Source: Devosia sp. Root413D1
Lineage (GTDB): Bacteria > Pseudomonadota > Alphaproteobacteria > Rhizobiales > Devosiaceae
Assembly (NCBI RefSeq): GCF_001425235.1
Contig: NZ_LMEA01000010.1
Coordinates: forward strand, 440,275 to 504,274
DNA length: 64,000 nucleotides
Reading direction: 5' to 3'
Part shown: piece by piece, positions 39,997-50,564 of the stretch
Layout of the letters: the number at the start of each line of letters is the position of its first letter
Numbering within the stretch: position 1 is the first letter of the stretch
Notes under the pieces: model-generated
Seen by the model: the letters and a program-made list of their open reading frames with translations, nothing else
Databases searched by the model: none
What the model was told of the DNA's origin: nothing
Made by a program: the position numbers and the translations under genes

Positions 39997-40819
39997 ACGG
40001 CGTCGCAGCACGGCCGAATGGCTGCAGTTCGGCGTGGCCGGCGCGATCGTCCTCGTCATGTTCTATCCGGCGATCTGGATGGTCTACTCGTCGTTCAAAT
40101 CGAACCGCGAGATCTTCCGCGCGCCCTTCGCGCTGCCGGCGCAGTGGCGCTGGGAGAACCTCATCGAGGCCTGGCAGGTCGGCGGGCTTGGGACGCTCTA
40201 TCTCAACTCGGTGTTCGTGACGCTGGTCGCGGTGAGCATGTGCGTGCTGTTCGCCACGGCGGCCGCCTTCGCCTTTACCCGGCTGGAGTTTCCGGGCCGG
40301 AAGCTGATGTACCGGATCCTGTTGATCGGGTTGCTGCTGCCCCCGCCTTCGGTCGCCATTGCGCTGTTCACGCAGCTGCGCGACATGCATCTGCTCAATA
40401 CCCCCTGGGCGCTGATCCTGCCGGGGGCCGCCTGGCAACTGGCCTTCACGGTGTTCCTGATGCGGGCCTATTTCATCTCGATCCGGCCCGACATGGAAGA
40501 AGCGGCGCGGCTCGATGGCGCCAATACCTGGGAAATTTTCTGGCATGTGTCGGTGCCGATGGTGTGGCCGGCGATGCTGACCATGGTGGTGCTCAACACC
40601 ATCAGCGTGTGGAATGAGCTGCTCTTCGCGCTGCTGTTCATCACCGACGATGCGCAGCGCACCCTGCCGGTCGGGCTGGTGCGGTTCTCGGGCTACCACA
40701 GCACCGACTATTCGCTGGTGTTCGCGGCCCTGACCATCACCACCGTGCCGATCCTGATCCTCTACTTCATCCTGCAACGGCATGTGATCGCCGGGCTCAC
40801 CGCAACAGCGATGGACTGA
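39980..40819 (+). CDS. ABC sugar importer, permease 2 (MalG type)
   Basis: 279 aa. Six membrane segments and the EAA motif EEAARLDGANTWEIFWHVSVPMVWP. Short N-terminal cytoplasmic part (SRATERRRSTAEWLQFG). Completes the heterodimeric channel with the previous gene, which it overlaps. The ending FILQRHVIAGLTATAMD is typical of MalG-type permeases of the CUT1 class. Five bases separate it from the O-GlcNAcase gene. Confidence 0.93.
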   Translation: MSRATERRRSTAEWLQFGVAGAIVLVMFYPAIWMVYSSFKSNREIFRAPFALPAQWRWENLIEAWQVGGLGTLYLNSVFVTLVAVSMCVLFATAAAFAFTRLEFPGRKLMYRILLIGLLLPPPSVAIALFTQLRDMHLLNTPWALILPGAAWQLAFTVFLMRAYFISIRPDMEEAARLDGANTWEIFWHVSVPMVWPAMLTMVVLNTISVWNELLFALLFITDDAQRTLPVGLVRFSGYHSTDYSLVFAALTITTVPILILYFILQRHVIAGLTATAMD

Positions 40820-40824
40820 ACCAG

Positions 40825-42928
<2,104 letters not shown>

Positions 42929-42934
42929 CCACTC

Positions 42935-43078
42935 CACCCGGTGGTTGACTGACCCCCACCCTTGATCCCTCCCCCTAAGGATGGGGAGGGAGACGCTTAC
43001 TCAAAAGCCGGTGTTTTGGTCTCCCTCCCCATGTTTAGGGGGAGGGGACAGCGGTGGGGGTCAGTCAACCACCGGGTG
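42935..43078. repeat. Family-B palindromic repeat with 26-bp perfect arms, copy B4
   Basis: Arms 42935-42960 and 43053-43078 are exact reverse complements over 26 bases (outer end CACCCGGTGGTTGACTGA). A second inverted pair (GGGGAGGGAGAC / GTCTCCCTCCCC) lies inside. Between convergent operons. Confidence 0.9.
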
Positions 43079-43093
43079 CCCGGTTAGTCGCCC

Positions 43094-43870
43094 CTAATCC
43101 CGATCCGGCATGATCCTGAAGTCGTTCCCCTCCGGCAGCAGCTGGCCGCCATCGACGATGATGGTTGTGCCGGTGATGTAGCTGGCTTCGTCCGAGGCAA
43201 GGAACAGGAACGCGTTGGCGACGTCGCGGGTGCTGCCGAGGCGGCCGAGGGGGATGGCGTCTTCCATCGATTTGAGGAACTCGGGCGAGCGGTGCTGCTG
43301 CACCGCTTCGGTGAGGATGTTGCCGGGTTCGACCCCGTTGACGGTGATGCCGTAGCCGGAGAACTCGAGCGCGGCGGCGCGGATCAAGCCGTTGATGCCG
43401 GCCTTGGTGGCCGAGTAGTGGCCGTGGCCCGGGCTGGTGACATGCGGGCCGGTGATCGACGAGGTGAAGAGGATGCGGCCATAGCCCTGGGCCTTCATCG
43501 GGGTGAGCGCGGCTCGGGCGGCGATGAAGCTGCCGCGCAGGTTCACCCCCATCACTCGATCCCAGTCATCGACGGAAGTCTGTTCGAGCAGCTGCCAGGG
43601 GTAGATGCCGGCGTTCTGCACCAGGATATCGAGCCGGCCATAGGTCTCAAGCGCCAGCGCGACGGCGGCCTCGGCGTCGGCGAGCTTCGAGATATCGGTG
43701 AAGATGAAGGGCGCGCCGAGCTCAGCTGCGGTAGCCGCGCCGGCCTCGCGCTCGGTGTCGGCGACAATGAGGTTGGCGCCTTCTTCCGCGAAGCGGACGG
43801 CAATAGCTTTGCCGATGCCGCGCGCCGCTCCGATGACGAGCGCGGTCTTGCCTTGAAGTCGTTTGGTCAT
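43094..43870 (-). CDS. Short-chain dehydrogenase/reductase
   Basis: 258 aa from ATG 43870, overlapping the permease stop by four bases. Classical SDR: NAD(P)-binding TALVIGAARGIGKAI, NAG motif (LVQNAGIYPW), catalytic Ser (ILFTSSITGP), and YSATK with the catalytic Tyr and Lys, ending VDGGQLLPEG. The Asp in LIVADTERE after the second strand suggests NAD preference. Last gene of the ROK-controlled sugar operon; likely oxidises the imported sugar or polyol. Exact substrate unknown. Confidence 0.92.
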   Translation of the reverse strand: MTKRLQGKTALVIGAARGIGKAIAVRFAEEGANLIVADTEREAGAATAAELGAPFIFTDISKLADAEAAVALALETYGRLDILVQNAGIYPWQLLEQTSVDDWDRVMGVNLRGSFIAARAALTPMKAQGYGRILFTSSITGPHVTSPGHGHYSATKAGINGLIRAAALEFSGYGITVNGVEPGNILTEAVQQHRSPEFLKSMEDAIPLGRLGSTRDVANAFLFLASDEASYITGTTIIVDGGQLLPEGNDFRIMPDRD

Positions 43871-44862
43871 GCGAGTTTTTGCCTGATCGAGAGTTTCAGT
43901 GTGTCGAGGAGCACGGCGGCGAGCACCAGGAGGCCATGGATCACCTGGGTGGAGGTGGCGGGCAGGCCCATCAGGTTGATGGCGGTGTTGATGGCCGAGA
44001 GCAGCAGCACGCCGGCATAGACGCCGGGCAGGGCGCCGACGCCGCCCTTCAAACTGACGCCGCCGATCACCACCGCGGCGAAGGCGTTGAACAGCAGCCC
44101 CATGCCGAGATTGGCGGTGGCGCCAGAGGTGCGGATGGCGAGCAGCCAGCCGGCGAGCGCGGCGATGGCCCCGGCGAGCACGAACGAGGTGATGAGGATG
44201 CGGTCGACCTTGATGCCGGCGCGGAAGGCGGCGTTCTGGTTGCCGCCGATGATGATGAGGTGCCGGCCAAACCGGCTCTTGGCCATGATCAGCGAGAACA
44301 CCACGAAGCAGAGGATAGCGATCCAGGCGGTGAGCGGCAGGCCGAGCAGGCGTTGCACGCCGAACCAGCGAATGGCGGGCGCCAGGTCCTGCGCCGAGCG
44401 GCCGCCGGAGAGCGCCAGCACCACGCCGCGCACCCAGATGTAGGAGGCGAGGGTGACGATGAAGGCGTTCATCTTCAGCTTGACGATCAGCAGGCCGTTG
44501 AAGGCGCCGATGGCGCTGCCGACGGCCAGCGCGATGATCAGCGAGACCGGAACGCCGAGCCAATCCGGCGTCAATTGCACGCCCATGCCGATGCCTGCCG
44601 AGCAGAAGACGATGCCGACCGCCATGGCGGAAAGCGCCGCGACGGATTCGACCGACAGATCCATGTGGCCGGCGATGATCACCAGCGCGAGGCCGATCGA
44701 CATGACGCCGAGCACCGAGGACGCCTCGATGATGTTGGCGAAGATGCCGGGCTGGAAGTAGTTCGGCACGAAGATCGAGAACACCAGCAGCACGAACAGC
44801 AGCATGAACCAGACGAGGTTATCGAGGATGAACTCGAGGGCGCGGCGGGTGTTGGGGTTCAT
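43867..44862 (-). CDS. ABC sugar importer permease (RbsC/FrcC type)
   Basis: 331 aa from ATG 44862; an upstream extension reads through the repeat and is rejected. About ten membrane segments, with the RbsC-type signatures GHMDLSVESVAALSAMAVG and GIKVDRILITSFVLAGAIAALAGWLLAIRTSGATANLGMGLLFNAFAAVVIGGVSLKGGVG. Works as a homodimer with the binding protein and ATPase encoded upstream. Repeat B5 separates it from the binding-protein gene. Overlaps the SDR gene. Confidence 0.94.
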   Translation of the reverse strand: MNPNTRRALEFILDNLVWFMLLFVLLVFSIFVPNYFQPGIFANIIEASSVLGVMSIGLALVIIAGHMDLSVESVAALSAMAVGIVFCSAGIGMGVQLTPDWLGVPVSLIIALAVGSAIGAFNGLLIVKLKMNAFIVTLASYIWVRGVVLALSGGRSAQDLAPAIRWFGVQRLLGLPLTAWIAILCFVVFSLIMAKSRFGRHLIIIGGNQNAAFRAGIKVDRILITSFVLAGAIAALAGWLLAIRTSGATANLGMGLLFNAFAAVVIGGVSLKGGVGALPGVYAGVLLLSAINTAINLMGLPATSTQVIHGLLVLAAVLLDTLKLSIRQKLA

Positions 44863-44896
44863 GCTGGGGTTCCGGTGACGGGTGCTTGCAGTCGGG

Positions 44897-45040
44897 TCTC
44901 CCTCCCCCTTGTGGGGAGGGATCAAGGGTGGGGGTGGCCACACGCTCAGAGCTCGGGGCCTCCCCCCACCCAGCTGCGCAACGGACTTGGGCTGCGCCCA
45001 AGCTCCTGCTTCGCTACCCTCCCCACAAGGGGGAGGGAGG
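44897..45040. repeat. Family-B palindromic repeat, copy B5
   Basis: CTCCCTCCCCCTTGTGGGGA at the left and its mirror near 45015-45040, plus an inner GGGTGGGGGTGGCCACACGC / CCCCCCACCC pair. Intra-operon, between the binding-protein and permease genes. Confidence 0.8.
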
Positions 45041-45069
45041 GGCCGGTGTTTTGCCGCTCTGAGCTCTGC

Positions 45070-46110
45070 TTATTCCACCGACTTCACGGTATCCGTCGGG
45101 GGCTTCAGGTTGCCCCAGAAGGCCGGGTTGTCGATGTTCTCGGCCGTGATGGCGGCGCCGGGGATCTTGATGTTGGGGCCCCAGGCTTCGATCGTCACGG
45201 TGGAGGGGAGGCCCAGCACGTCGTAGGAGCCGGCCTTGATCTCCTCTTTGTTCACGATCTTGTCCATGAACATGGCGACGGCGGCGGCCTGGGCGTAGAG
45301 CGGCTGCTCGACTTCGGCCTGCATCCAGCCCTTGCGGATCAGGTCGAGGCCGACCGGTGCGCCGTTCGAGGAGAGCATCAGCACGTCGCCCGGCTTCTTG
45401 CCGGCAGCTTCCAGCGAAGCGGCAGCGGCGACCGAAAGGTGAGCGGCGTGGTTGAAGATCAGGTCGATATCGGGGTTGGCCAGCAGCTGGTCGTTGACGA
45501 TGGTGCCCGCGGCATCGGCGGCCCAGCCGAGCGCCGGCAGTGAGATGATCTTGACGTCCGGGTAGGCCGCCATCTTCTCCTCGAAACCCTTCTGGATATC
45601 GAGGGTGTAGGGGTCGCCCGGATCGCCGAGCACCTGCAGCACCTTACCCTTCACGGCGCCGTTCTTCTTGGTGAGGAGACCCCCGACCACTTCGGCGGCG
45701 ACATAGCCGATCTCGACGGTGCCGGCGACCGAGGTGAATGACGACGGCGTCGAGGTGATCTGGCGGTCGAACTCGACCACCGGGATGCCGGCGGCCATGG
45801 CCGCTTCGATCGAGGGCTTCAGCGCATTGAAATCGACGGCGGCGAGAATGATGGCCGCCGGCTTCAGCGCGATGACGTCGTTCATCTGGGATTGCTGGAC
45901 GTCGGTCTTGTTGTCGGCATTGAGGGTCTGCATCTCATAGCCGACCTGCTTCAGGAACATTTCCAGCGCCGAGACCGAGCCGGTCTGGAACTCGTCGAGC
46001 AGGGTGGGCACGAGGTAATAGACCTTGCCTTTGGTCTGGGCGAAGGCCGGCGTCAGCAGGGCCAGAGCCACTGCCAGAACGCCGAAGACGGATAGAAGTA
46101 TTCGCTTCAT
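45070..46110 (-). CDS. ABC sugar importer, periplasmic binding protein (RbsB type)
   Basis: 346 aa. Signal peptide ([22 protein letters not shown]) and a type I periplasmic-binding fold: [71 protein letters not shown], then [11 protein letters not shown] and [16 protein letters not shown]. Typical ligands are ribose, fructose, inositol or related sugars and polyols; this one is not resolved. Starts 40 bases after the ATPase stop. Confidence 0.93.
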   Translation of the reverse strand: MKRILLSVFGVLAVALALLTPAFAQTKGKVYYLVPTLLDEFQTGSVSALEMFLKQVGYEMQTLNADNKTDVQQSQMNDVIALKPAAIILAAVDFNALKPSIEAAMAAGIPVVEFDRQITSTPSSFTSVAGTVEIGYVAAEVVGGLLTKKNGAVKGKVLQVLGDPGDPYTLDIQKGFEEKMAAYPDVKIISLPALGWAADAAGTIVNDQLLANPDIDLIFNHAAHLSVAAAASLEAAGKKPGDVLMLSSNGAPVGLDLIRKGWMQAEVEQPLYAQAAAVAMFMDKIVNKEEIKAGSYDVLGLPSTVTIEAWGPNIKIPGAAITAENIDNPAFWGNLKPPTDTVKSVE

Positions 46111-46150
46111 TTCGTTCGCTCCTTGGTGCCGGATTTCCCTGTTCTGCCCC

Positions 46151-46921
46151 TCAACCGGCCGCTCCGGCAGCGGCCAGGGTTTCCCCGGTGATCATGTTGA
46201 CCACCGCATCGGGGCTCGTATCCTTGGTTGCAACATCGCCGGCCACGACGCCCTGGCGGATCACCACGATCCGGTCGGCGACCTGGAAGGCCTGCTGCAT
46301 GATGTGGGTGATGATGACGACGCCGATCCCCTGGTTGGCGACGGCGCGGATCATCTCGAGGCCGCGGCGGGTCTGCTCGACGCCGAGTGCGGCGAAGGGT
46401 TCGTCGAGCAGCACGAGCTTGCCGCCCCAATGCACGAACCGATTGAGCTCGATGGCCTGGCGCTGGCCGCCCGAGAGGTGCTCGACCTTGGTGCGAAGCG
46501 ACGGAATTTTCGTGCCGGCGCTGGCGAGCGCCTTGGCGACGACGGCCTCCATGGCCTTTTCGTCGAGCACCGACATGCCGAGCACCTTCCTGGTGAGCTC
46601 GCGGCCCATGAAGAAGTTGGCGACGACATCGACATTGGTGGCGAGCGACAGGTCCTGGTAGACCGTCTCGATGCCGGCGGCCTTGGCCTCCGAGGGAGAC
46701 CTCGCGAGGAAGTCGCGGCCGTCGAAGGTCATCCGGCCGGAGGTGGGTTCGAGTCCGCCGGCGATGATCTTCACCAGGGTCGATTTGCCGGCGCCATTGT
46801 CGCCGAGCAGCGCCACCACTTCGCCCTTGCCGATGGTGAAGCTGATGCTCTTCAGCGCTTCGATGGCGCCATAATTCTTCCTGATGTCGTCGAGGACGAG
46901 CAGGGGGGCGAAGCTGGTCAT
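46151..46921 (-). CDS. ABC sugar importer ATP-binding protein (FrcA type, single domain)
   Basis: 256 aa from ATG 46921, overlapping the ROK stop (ATGA). Walker A GDNGAGKS, signature [14 protein letters not shown] and Walker [13 protein letters not shown]. It has one nucleotide-binding domain, as in fructose-type FrcA, in contrast to the double-domain RbsA. The longer reading frame into the ROK gene is an artefact. Partners are the RbsB-type binding protein and RbsC-type permease downstream. Confidence 0.94.
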   Translation of the reverse strand: MTSFAPLLVLDDIRKNYGAIEALKSISFTIGKGEVVALLGDNGAGKSTLVKIIAGGLEPTSGRMTFDGRDFLARSPSEAKAAGIETVYQDLSLATNVDVVANFFMGRELTRKVLGMSVLDEKAMEAVVAKALASAGTKIPSLRTKVEHLSGGQRQAIELNRFVHWGGKLVLLDEPFAALGVEQTRRGLEMIRAVANQGIGVVIITHIMQQAFQVADRIVVIRQGVVAGDVATKDTSPDAVVNMITGETLAAAGAAG

Positions 46922-48066
46922 GCAGCAAGTCCCTTGAGCTGGGTTTGGCCGGGAGCGAAGAGCTGGCCGAAGCGGGGCGAGAGCACGCCGGCCACCGCCA
47001 GCGCCGCTGCGCCGCGCAGCACGGTGTGCGGGCCGCCATCGGAGATGATCAGCCGTGGCGCCTTGCGGTCGTGGCGAGCCGAGACCGAATTGGGCAGGTT
47101 GGCGGCGACGCGGGCGAGCTCCGCGCTGAGGCTCGGTGGCGCCAGGCCGCCAAGAATCACCGTCTCGGGATCGAACAGGTTCTCGATGGTGATGAGGGCG
47201 GCGCGCAGTTGCGGGCCGATGGCGTCGGCATAGGCGGCCTCGCCGAGCCCCCGCCGGTTGAAGGCTTCGAGCGAAACGTAACGCTCGAGGCAGCCGCGAT
47301 TGCCGCAGGGGCAAAGCTCGCCATCGGGAACGATCGGGATGTGGCTGATCTCGCCGGCATTGCCCCAGGCGCCGCGCTGTCCCACTCCCTCGTGCACCAT
47401 GATGCCGCCGAGGCCGACGCCGATGAACAGGTAGTAGAAATCGGCGAACTCGGCGCCACGGCCATAGAGCCGCTCGCCCAACGCGGCGGCGGCCATATCG
47501 GATTCGATGAAGGCGGGCAGGCCCGTGACTTCGGCGAGCCGTTCGCGCAGCGCGACATTGCCCCAGCCGACCATGGTGGTGGGGCCGACAAAGCTCATCG
47601 ACTCGACGCCGAACGGGCCGGGCAGCGACAGGCCGACGCCGAGCATCCGGGCGCCACCACGCAGGGCGCGCAGGTCGGTGACCATGCTGCCGATCAGAGT
47701 GAAGGCTTCGTCCGGGCTCGAACGAGCGGCATTGCTGTGGACCGAGCCGACGACGTCGCCGGCGAGGTTGATCAGTGCCGCGTCGAGCCCGAGCGGGGTG
47801 ATGTAGACCCCGATGGCGTAGCCGCCCTCGGGGTTGATGCGCAGCGTCGTCGGCGGCAGGCCGCGGCCGCGCGGCTCCTCGCGGTTGGAGAGGATGTAAC
47901 CCTGCTCTTCGAGCTCGCGGATGATGGTGGAGACGGTCTGTACGGTAAGGCCGACCTCCGCTGCGATGCGGCCACGGGTGGTCGGGCCAGTCGCGCGGAT
48001 GGCTTCAAGGACGATGCGCCGGTTGTACGGCCGTCCGAATTCCTGGTTCGTCCCCCTCAGGCCCAA
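46918..48066 (-). CDS. ROK-family transcriptional regulator
   Basis: 382 aa from TTG 48066, with AGGAGGG at correct spacing. N-terminal winged helix (NRRIVLEAIRATGPTTRGRIAAEVGLTVQTVSTIIRELEEQG), then a ROK sugar-kinase fold with IGVYITPLGLDAALINLAG and the zinc-binding CPCGNRGCLERYVS motif. The phosphate-binding DxGxT loop of kinases is not intact, so it is a regulator and not a kinase. First gene of the operon ROK-ATPase-binding protein-permease-SDR, hence likely a self-regulated, sugar-sensing repressor. Divergent from nasT. Confidence 0.93.
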   Translation of the reverse strand: MGLRGTNQEFGRPYNRRIVLEAIRATGPTTRGRIAAEVGLTVQTVSTIIRELEEQGYILSNREEPRGRGLPPTTLRINPEGGYAIGVYITPLGLDAALINLAGDVVGSVHSNAARSSPDEAFTLIGSMVTDLRALRGGARMLGVGLSLPGPFGVESMSFVGPTTMVGWGNVALRERLAEVTGLPAFIESDMAAAALGERLYGRGAEFADFYYLFIGVGLGGIMVHEGVGQRGAWGNAGEISHIPIVPDGELCPCGNRGCLERYVSLEAFNRRGLGEAAYADAIGPQLRAALITIENLFDPETVILGGLAPPSLSAELARVAANLPNSVSARHDRKAPRLIISDGGPHTVLRGAAALAVAGVLSPRFGQLFAPGQTQLKGLAA

Positions 48067-48207
48067 GGCGTCCCTCCTAGGCTGGCGGGGAGACTGTGAC
48101 GGCGGATTTATTAAGTCAAATGGAATTCAGAAATCGCCGCTGAAATGATGAGCAGGGTTGCGAAAGCGGCGCTTGATTGTGCAGCTCGAACATGCCGATA
48201 ACACCCC

Positions 48208-48804
48208 ATGCCGGTACAGGACCTCGCCATTCTGGTGATCGACGAGAACCGCATCCGTGCCTCGATCATCGAGGACGGATTGCGCGAGGCCGGGCATGCC
48301 CGGGTCACCGTGGTCAACGAGATCAACGAGGTGGCGCGCGTCATCGAGCGCGACATGCCCGACGTGGTGGTGATCGACCTCGAGAACCCCAACCGCGACC
48401 GGCTGGAACATTTCTTCACGCTGAGCCGGGCGCTGAAAAAGCCGATCGCCATGTTTGTCGACCGCTCGGACGCTTCGGCGATCGAGGCGGCGGTGGAGGC
48501 GGGGGTTTCGGCCTATGTGGTCGACGGGCTGAAGAAGGAGCGGGTGAAGCCGATCCTCGATATGGCAGTGAGCCGCTTCAACGCCTTCGCCCGGCTGACG
48601 CGGGAGCTGGAGCAGGCGCGCAGCGAGCTCGAGGATCGCAAGGTCATCGACCAGGCCAAGGCAATCCTGTTGCGTACGCGCGGTCTCAGCGAGGCGGATG
48701 CCTATAAGTTGCTGCGCAAGACCGCGATGAACCAGAACCGCCGCATCGTCGATATTGCCCAGAGCCTGGTGACGGCCGACAGCCTGCTCGGCCCAGAGGA
48801 ATAA
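48208..48804 (+). CDS. nasT: ANTAR-type antiterminator NasT
   Basis: 198 aa. N-terminal receiver-like domain (LAILVIDENRIRASIIEDGL ... VVVIDLENPNRD) and C-terminal ANTAR RNA-binding domain (about 135-190: DRKVIDQAKAILLRTRGLSEADAYKLLRKTAMNQNRRIVDIAQSL). NasT binds paired hexaloop hairpins in nitrate-assimilation leaders and prevents termination; NasS holds it inactive until nitrate binds. nasS follows after 2 bases. Two leader RNAs with the expected hairpins are visible downstream (50408 and 54127). Confidence 0.95.
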   Translation: MPVQDLAILVIDENRIRASIIEDGLREAGHARVTVVNEINEVARVIERDMPDVVVIDLENPNRDRLEHFFTLSRALKKPIAMFVDRSDASAIEAAVEAGVSAYVVDGLKKERVKPILDMAVSRFNAFARLTRELEQARSELEDRKVIDQAKAILLRTRGLSEADAYKLLRKTAMNQNRRIVDIAQSLVTADSLLGPEE

Positions 48805-48806
48805 TC

Positions 48807-50018
48807 ATGTCGCTCATTGCCCTCTCCGCCGGTTTCCTGCCCTTGCTCGATAGCGTGCTGCTGGTGCTGGCACGCGAGAAGGGGTTCGCGGCGGCCGAGG
48901 GGCTGGACCTGCATCTGGTCAAGGAGACCTCCTGGGCCAATATCCGCGACCGGGCGGCTTTGGGGCATTTCGATTTCGCCCAGATGCTGGCGCCGATGCC
49001 GATCGCCGCGACGCTGGGGCTCAACCCGCTATCGGTGCCGATGATCACCCCGATGATGCTGGGGCTGGGCAATAACGGGGTGACGGTGAGCGCCGCACTC
49101 TGGGCGCGGCTGGCCGATGCCGGGGCGCCGGCAACGCTGGCGGCCGGGCCGGTCGGCGCGGCGCTCAAGCAGGTGGTCGCGTCGTCGGAGCAGAAGCTGC
49201 GGTTCGGCGTGGTGCATCAGACCTCGTCGCATAATTACGAGCTGCGCTATTGGCTGATGGCGAGCGGCATTGTGCCGGAGCGCGATATCGAGATCGTGGT
49301 GCTGCCACCGCCGCTGCTGCCCGAGGCGCTCGGCTCGGGCGGCATCGATGGCTACTGCGTCGGCGAACCGTGGAACACCGTTGGGGTGAAGAATGCCGGG
49401 GCGCATATCGCCACGGTGAAGGCCGCCATCTGGCGCTCGAGCCCCGACAAGGTGATCGGCATGCGGGCGCACTGGGCCGAGGCCAATAGCGAGATCGTCG
49501 CCGGGCTGATCCGCGCGGTGCACCATGCGGCGGTGTGGTGCGGCGAGAGCACCAACCATCAAGAGATCGCCGCCATCATGGCGGCGCCGCATTATCTCGG
49601 GTTGCCGGCCGAGCAGATCCTGCCGGCGCTGAATGGGCAGCTCGATATCGGCGGTGGGGTGGCGGCAAGCGTGCCGGAGCACTTCGTCCCCTATGCCGGG
49701 GCGGCCAACTTCCCATGGACCAGCCACGCGGCGTGGTTCTACAGCCAGATGGTGCGCTGGGGCGAGGTCGAGCATACCGCCGACCGGGCCCGCGCTGCCG
49801 CAATGACCTTCCGGCCGGATGTCTACCGCTCGGCGCTGACGCCGCTCGGGGTGCCGATGCCGCTCGCCGACAGCAAGGTCGAGGGGCTGCTGGCGGCCCC
49901 GACCGAGGTGCCCTCGACATCGGGGACGCTGGTCATCGGGCCGGACGGGTTCTTCGACGGGGTGCAGTTCGATCCGGACGAGGTCGAGGCGTATATCGCG
50001 GCGCAGCGGGCGGCCTAA
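48807..50018 (+). CDS. nasS: Nitrate sensor NasS (NrtA-like, cytoplasmic)
   Basis: 403 aa. Similar to the nitrate-binding protein NrtA (shared YCVGEPWN, PPPLLPEALGSGGIDG, NFPWTSHAAWFYSQMVRW blocks) but with no signal peptide, as expected for NasS, which sequesters NasT in the cytoplasm when nitrate is absent. The ATG at 48807 directly follows nasT. Gene order nasT-nasS is the same as in Paracoccus-type clusters. Followed by repeat D2 and the nrtA promoter. Confidence 0.93.
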   Translation: MSLIALSAGFLPLLDSVLLVLAREKGFAAAEGLDLHLVKETSWANIRDRAALGHFDFAQMLAPMPIAATLGLNPLSVPMITPMMLGLGNNGVTVSAALWARLADAGAPATLAAGPVGAALKQVVASSEQKLRFGVVHQTSSHNYELRYWLMASGIVPERDIEIVVLPPPLLPEALGSGGIDGYCVGEPWNTVGVKNAGAHIATVKAAIWRSSPDKVIGMRAHWAEANSEIVAGLIRAVHHAAVWCGESTNHQEIAAIMAAPHYLGLPAEQILPALNGQLDIGGGVAASVPEHFVPYAGAANFPWTSHAAWFYSQMVRWGEVEHTADRARAAAMTFRPDVYRSALTPLGVPMPLADSKVEGLLAAPTEVPSTSGTLVIGPDGFFDGVQFDPDEVEAYIAAQRAA

Positions 50019-50048
50019 GCGCCGCGACTCGGTTGACCACTGAAGCAG

Positions 50049-50167
50049 ACGGCCCCCTCCCATCCTCCCCATGATGGGGGAGGTGCCGCATCGAGTATTC
50101 GGCACAATCGAGATACAGCCTCGGCTCTTCACCTCCCCCTTCATGGGGGAGGCCGGGAGGGGGCCGT
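50049..50167. repeat. Family-D palindromic repeat, copy D2
   Basis: Arms GGCCCCCTCCCATCCTCCCC and mirror near the right end, with a centre (GTGCCGCATCGAG ... ACAGCCTCGGCTCTTCACC) matching the centre of D1 at 6260-6375 in reverse orientation. Confidence 0.75.
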
Positions 50168-50217
50168 CTCTATCAGTCAGGTGGCCCCGGCACCGTCACC
50201 TCCGGCGTTGAGCAAAC

Positions 50218-50244
50218 GATAGGCATACTTGAAAAGTGCCTATC
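50218..50244. promoter_or_regulatory. 8-bp perfect inverted repeat upstream of the nrtA promoter
   Basis: GATAGGCA (50218-50225) and TGCCTATC (50237-50244), spacer 11. It lies about 115-140 bases upstream of the -24 element, a normal position for an enhancer site of a sigma-54 activator. It does not match the NtrC consensus TGCACC-N5-GGTGCA, so the binding factor is unknown. Confidence 0.4.
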
Positions 50245-50358
50245 TCGTGTGCAGACCATGAGTAAGTGGATTCTGATTGAGCAGTTTCCGCTCCTGCCCA
50301 ATTTTCGGCCAACAGTCTAACCACCTGGAATCACACACCTAATAGCCTCAGGCCAGTT

Positions 50359-50374
50359 TGGCACGGCGCGTGCA
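50359..50374 (+). promoter_or_regulatory. Sigma-54 (-24/-12) promoter of nrtABD
   Basis: TGGCAC-GGCGC-GTGCA; GG and GC at the right spacing, one mismatch (G for T) in the -12 block. Predicted start near 50386, about 22 bases before the first leader hairpin. The narK promoter has the same mismatch. Confidence 0.8.
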
Positions 50375-50407
50375 TTGTGTTCTCCGAACGCAAAATCGCG
50401 ATCATTC

Positions 50408-50510
50408 GGCGTCCAACGGTGGGCGCCCCACGACAGGCAAAGCCGCCAACGGGAACGCCGACTGGTCTTCGGGCCAGCGTGCAAGACCTGTTGGCGGCTT
50501 TGTCGTTTTG
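50408..50510 (+). promoter_or_regulatory. NasT-responsive (ANTAR) leader RNA with terminator, nrtA
   Basis: Hairpin P1: GGCGTCC-AACGGT-GGGCGCC (50408-50427), a 7-bp stem with a hexaloop having A1 and G4. Hairpin P2: GGC-AAAGCC-GCC (50436-50447), again A1/G4. The P2 loop and 3' arm (AAAGCCGCCAAC, 50439-50450) are perfectly complementary to GTTGGCGGCTTT (50490-50501), which is followed by a T-rich tract: a terminator that cannot form together with P2. This is the expected antitermination switch. Confidence 0.85.
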
Positions 50511-50564
50511 GGGCCGAGGGGCACTTCGGGGCGCCGGCTTGATCGCATCACTCGGAGAGACTTG

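Larger units (their letters stand above)
50019..50564 (+). other. Regulatory gap between nasS and nrtA
   Basis: 546 bases containing repeat D2, an inverted repeat at 50218-50244, a sigma-54 promoter at 50359-50374 and a two-hairpin leader with terminator at 50408-50510. No protein gene; an open frame running into nrtA is the leader translated. Confidence 0.75.

Noticed and set aside
43879-45543. 554-aa plus-strand open frame over the ABC permease and binding protein
   Set aside because: Antisense to two conserved genes and crosses repeat B5; Glu/Asp/His-rich noise.
50358-50564. Possible leader peptides containing RPTVGAP ahead of nrtA and narK
   Set aside because: Both leaders encode the same RPTVGAP in one frame, but this follows from the conserved P1 hairpin (GGCGTCCAACGGTGGGCG). 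The RNA structure explains the conservation, and no start/ribosome site fits a common peptide.
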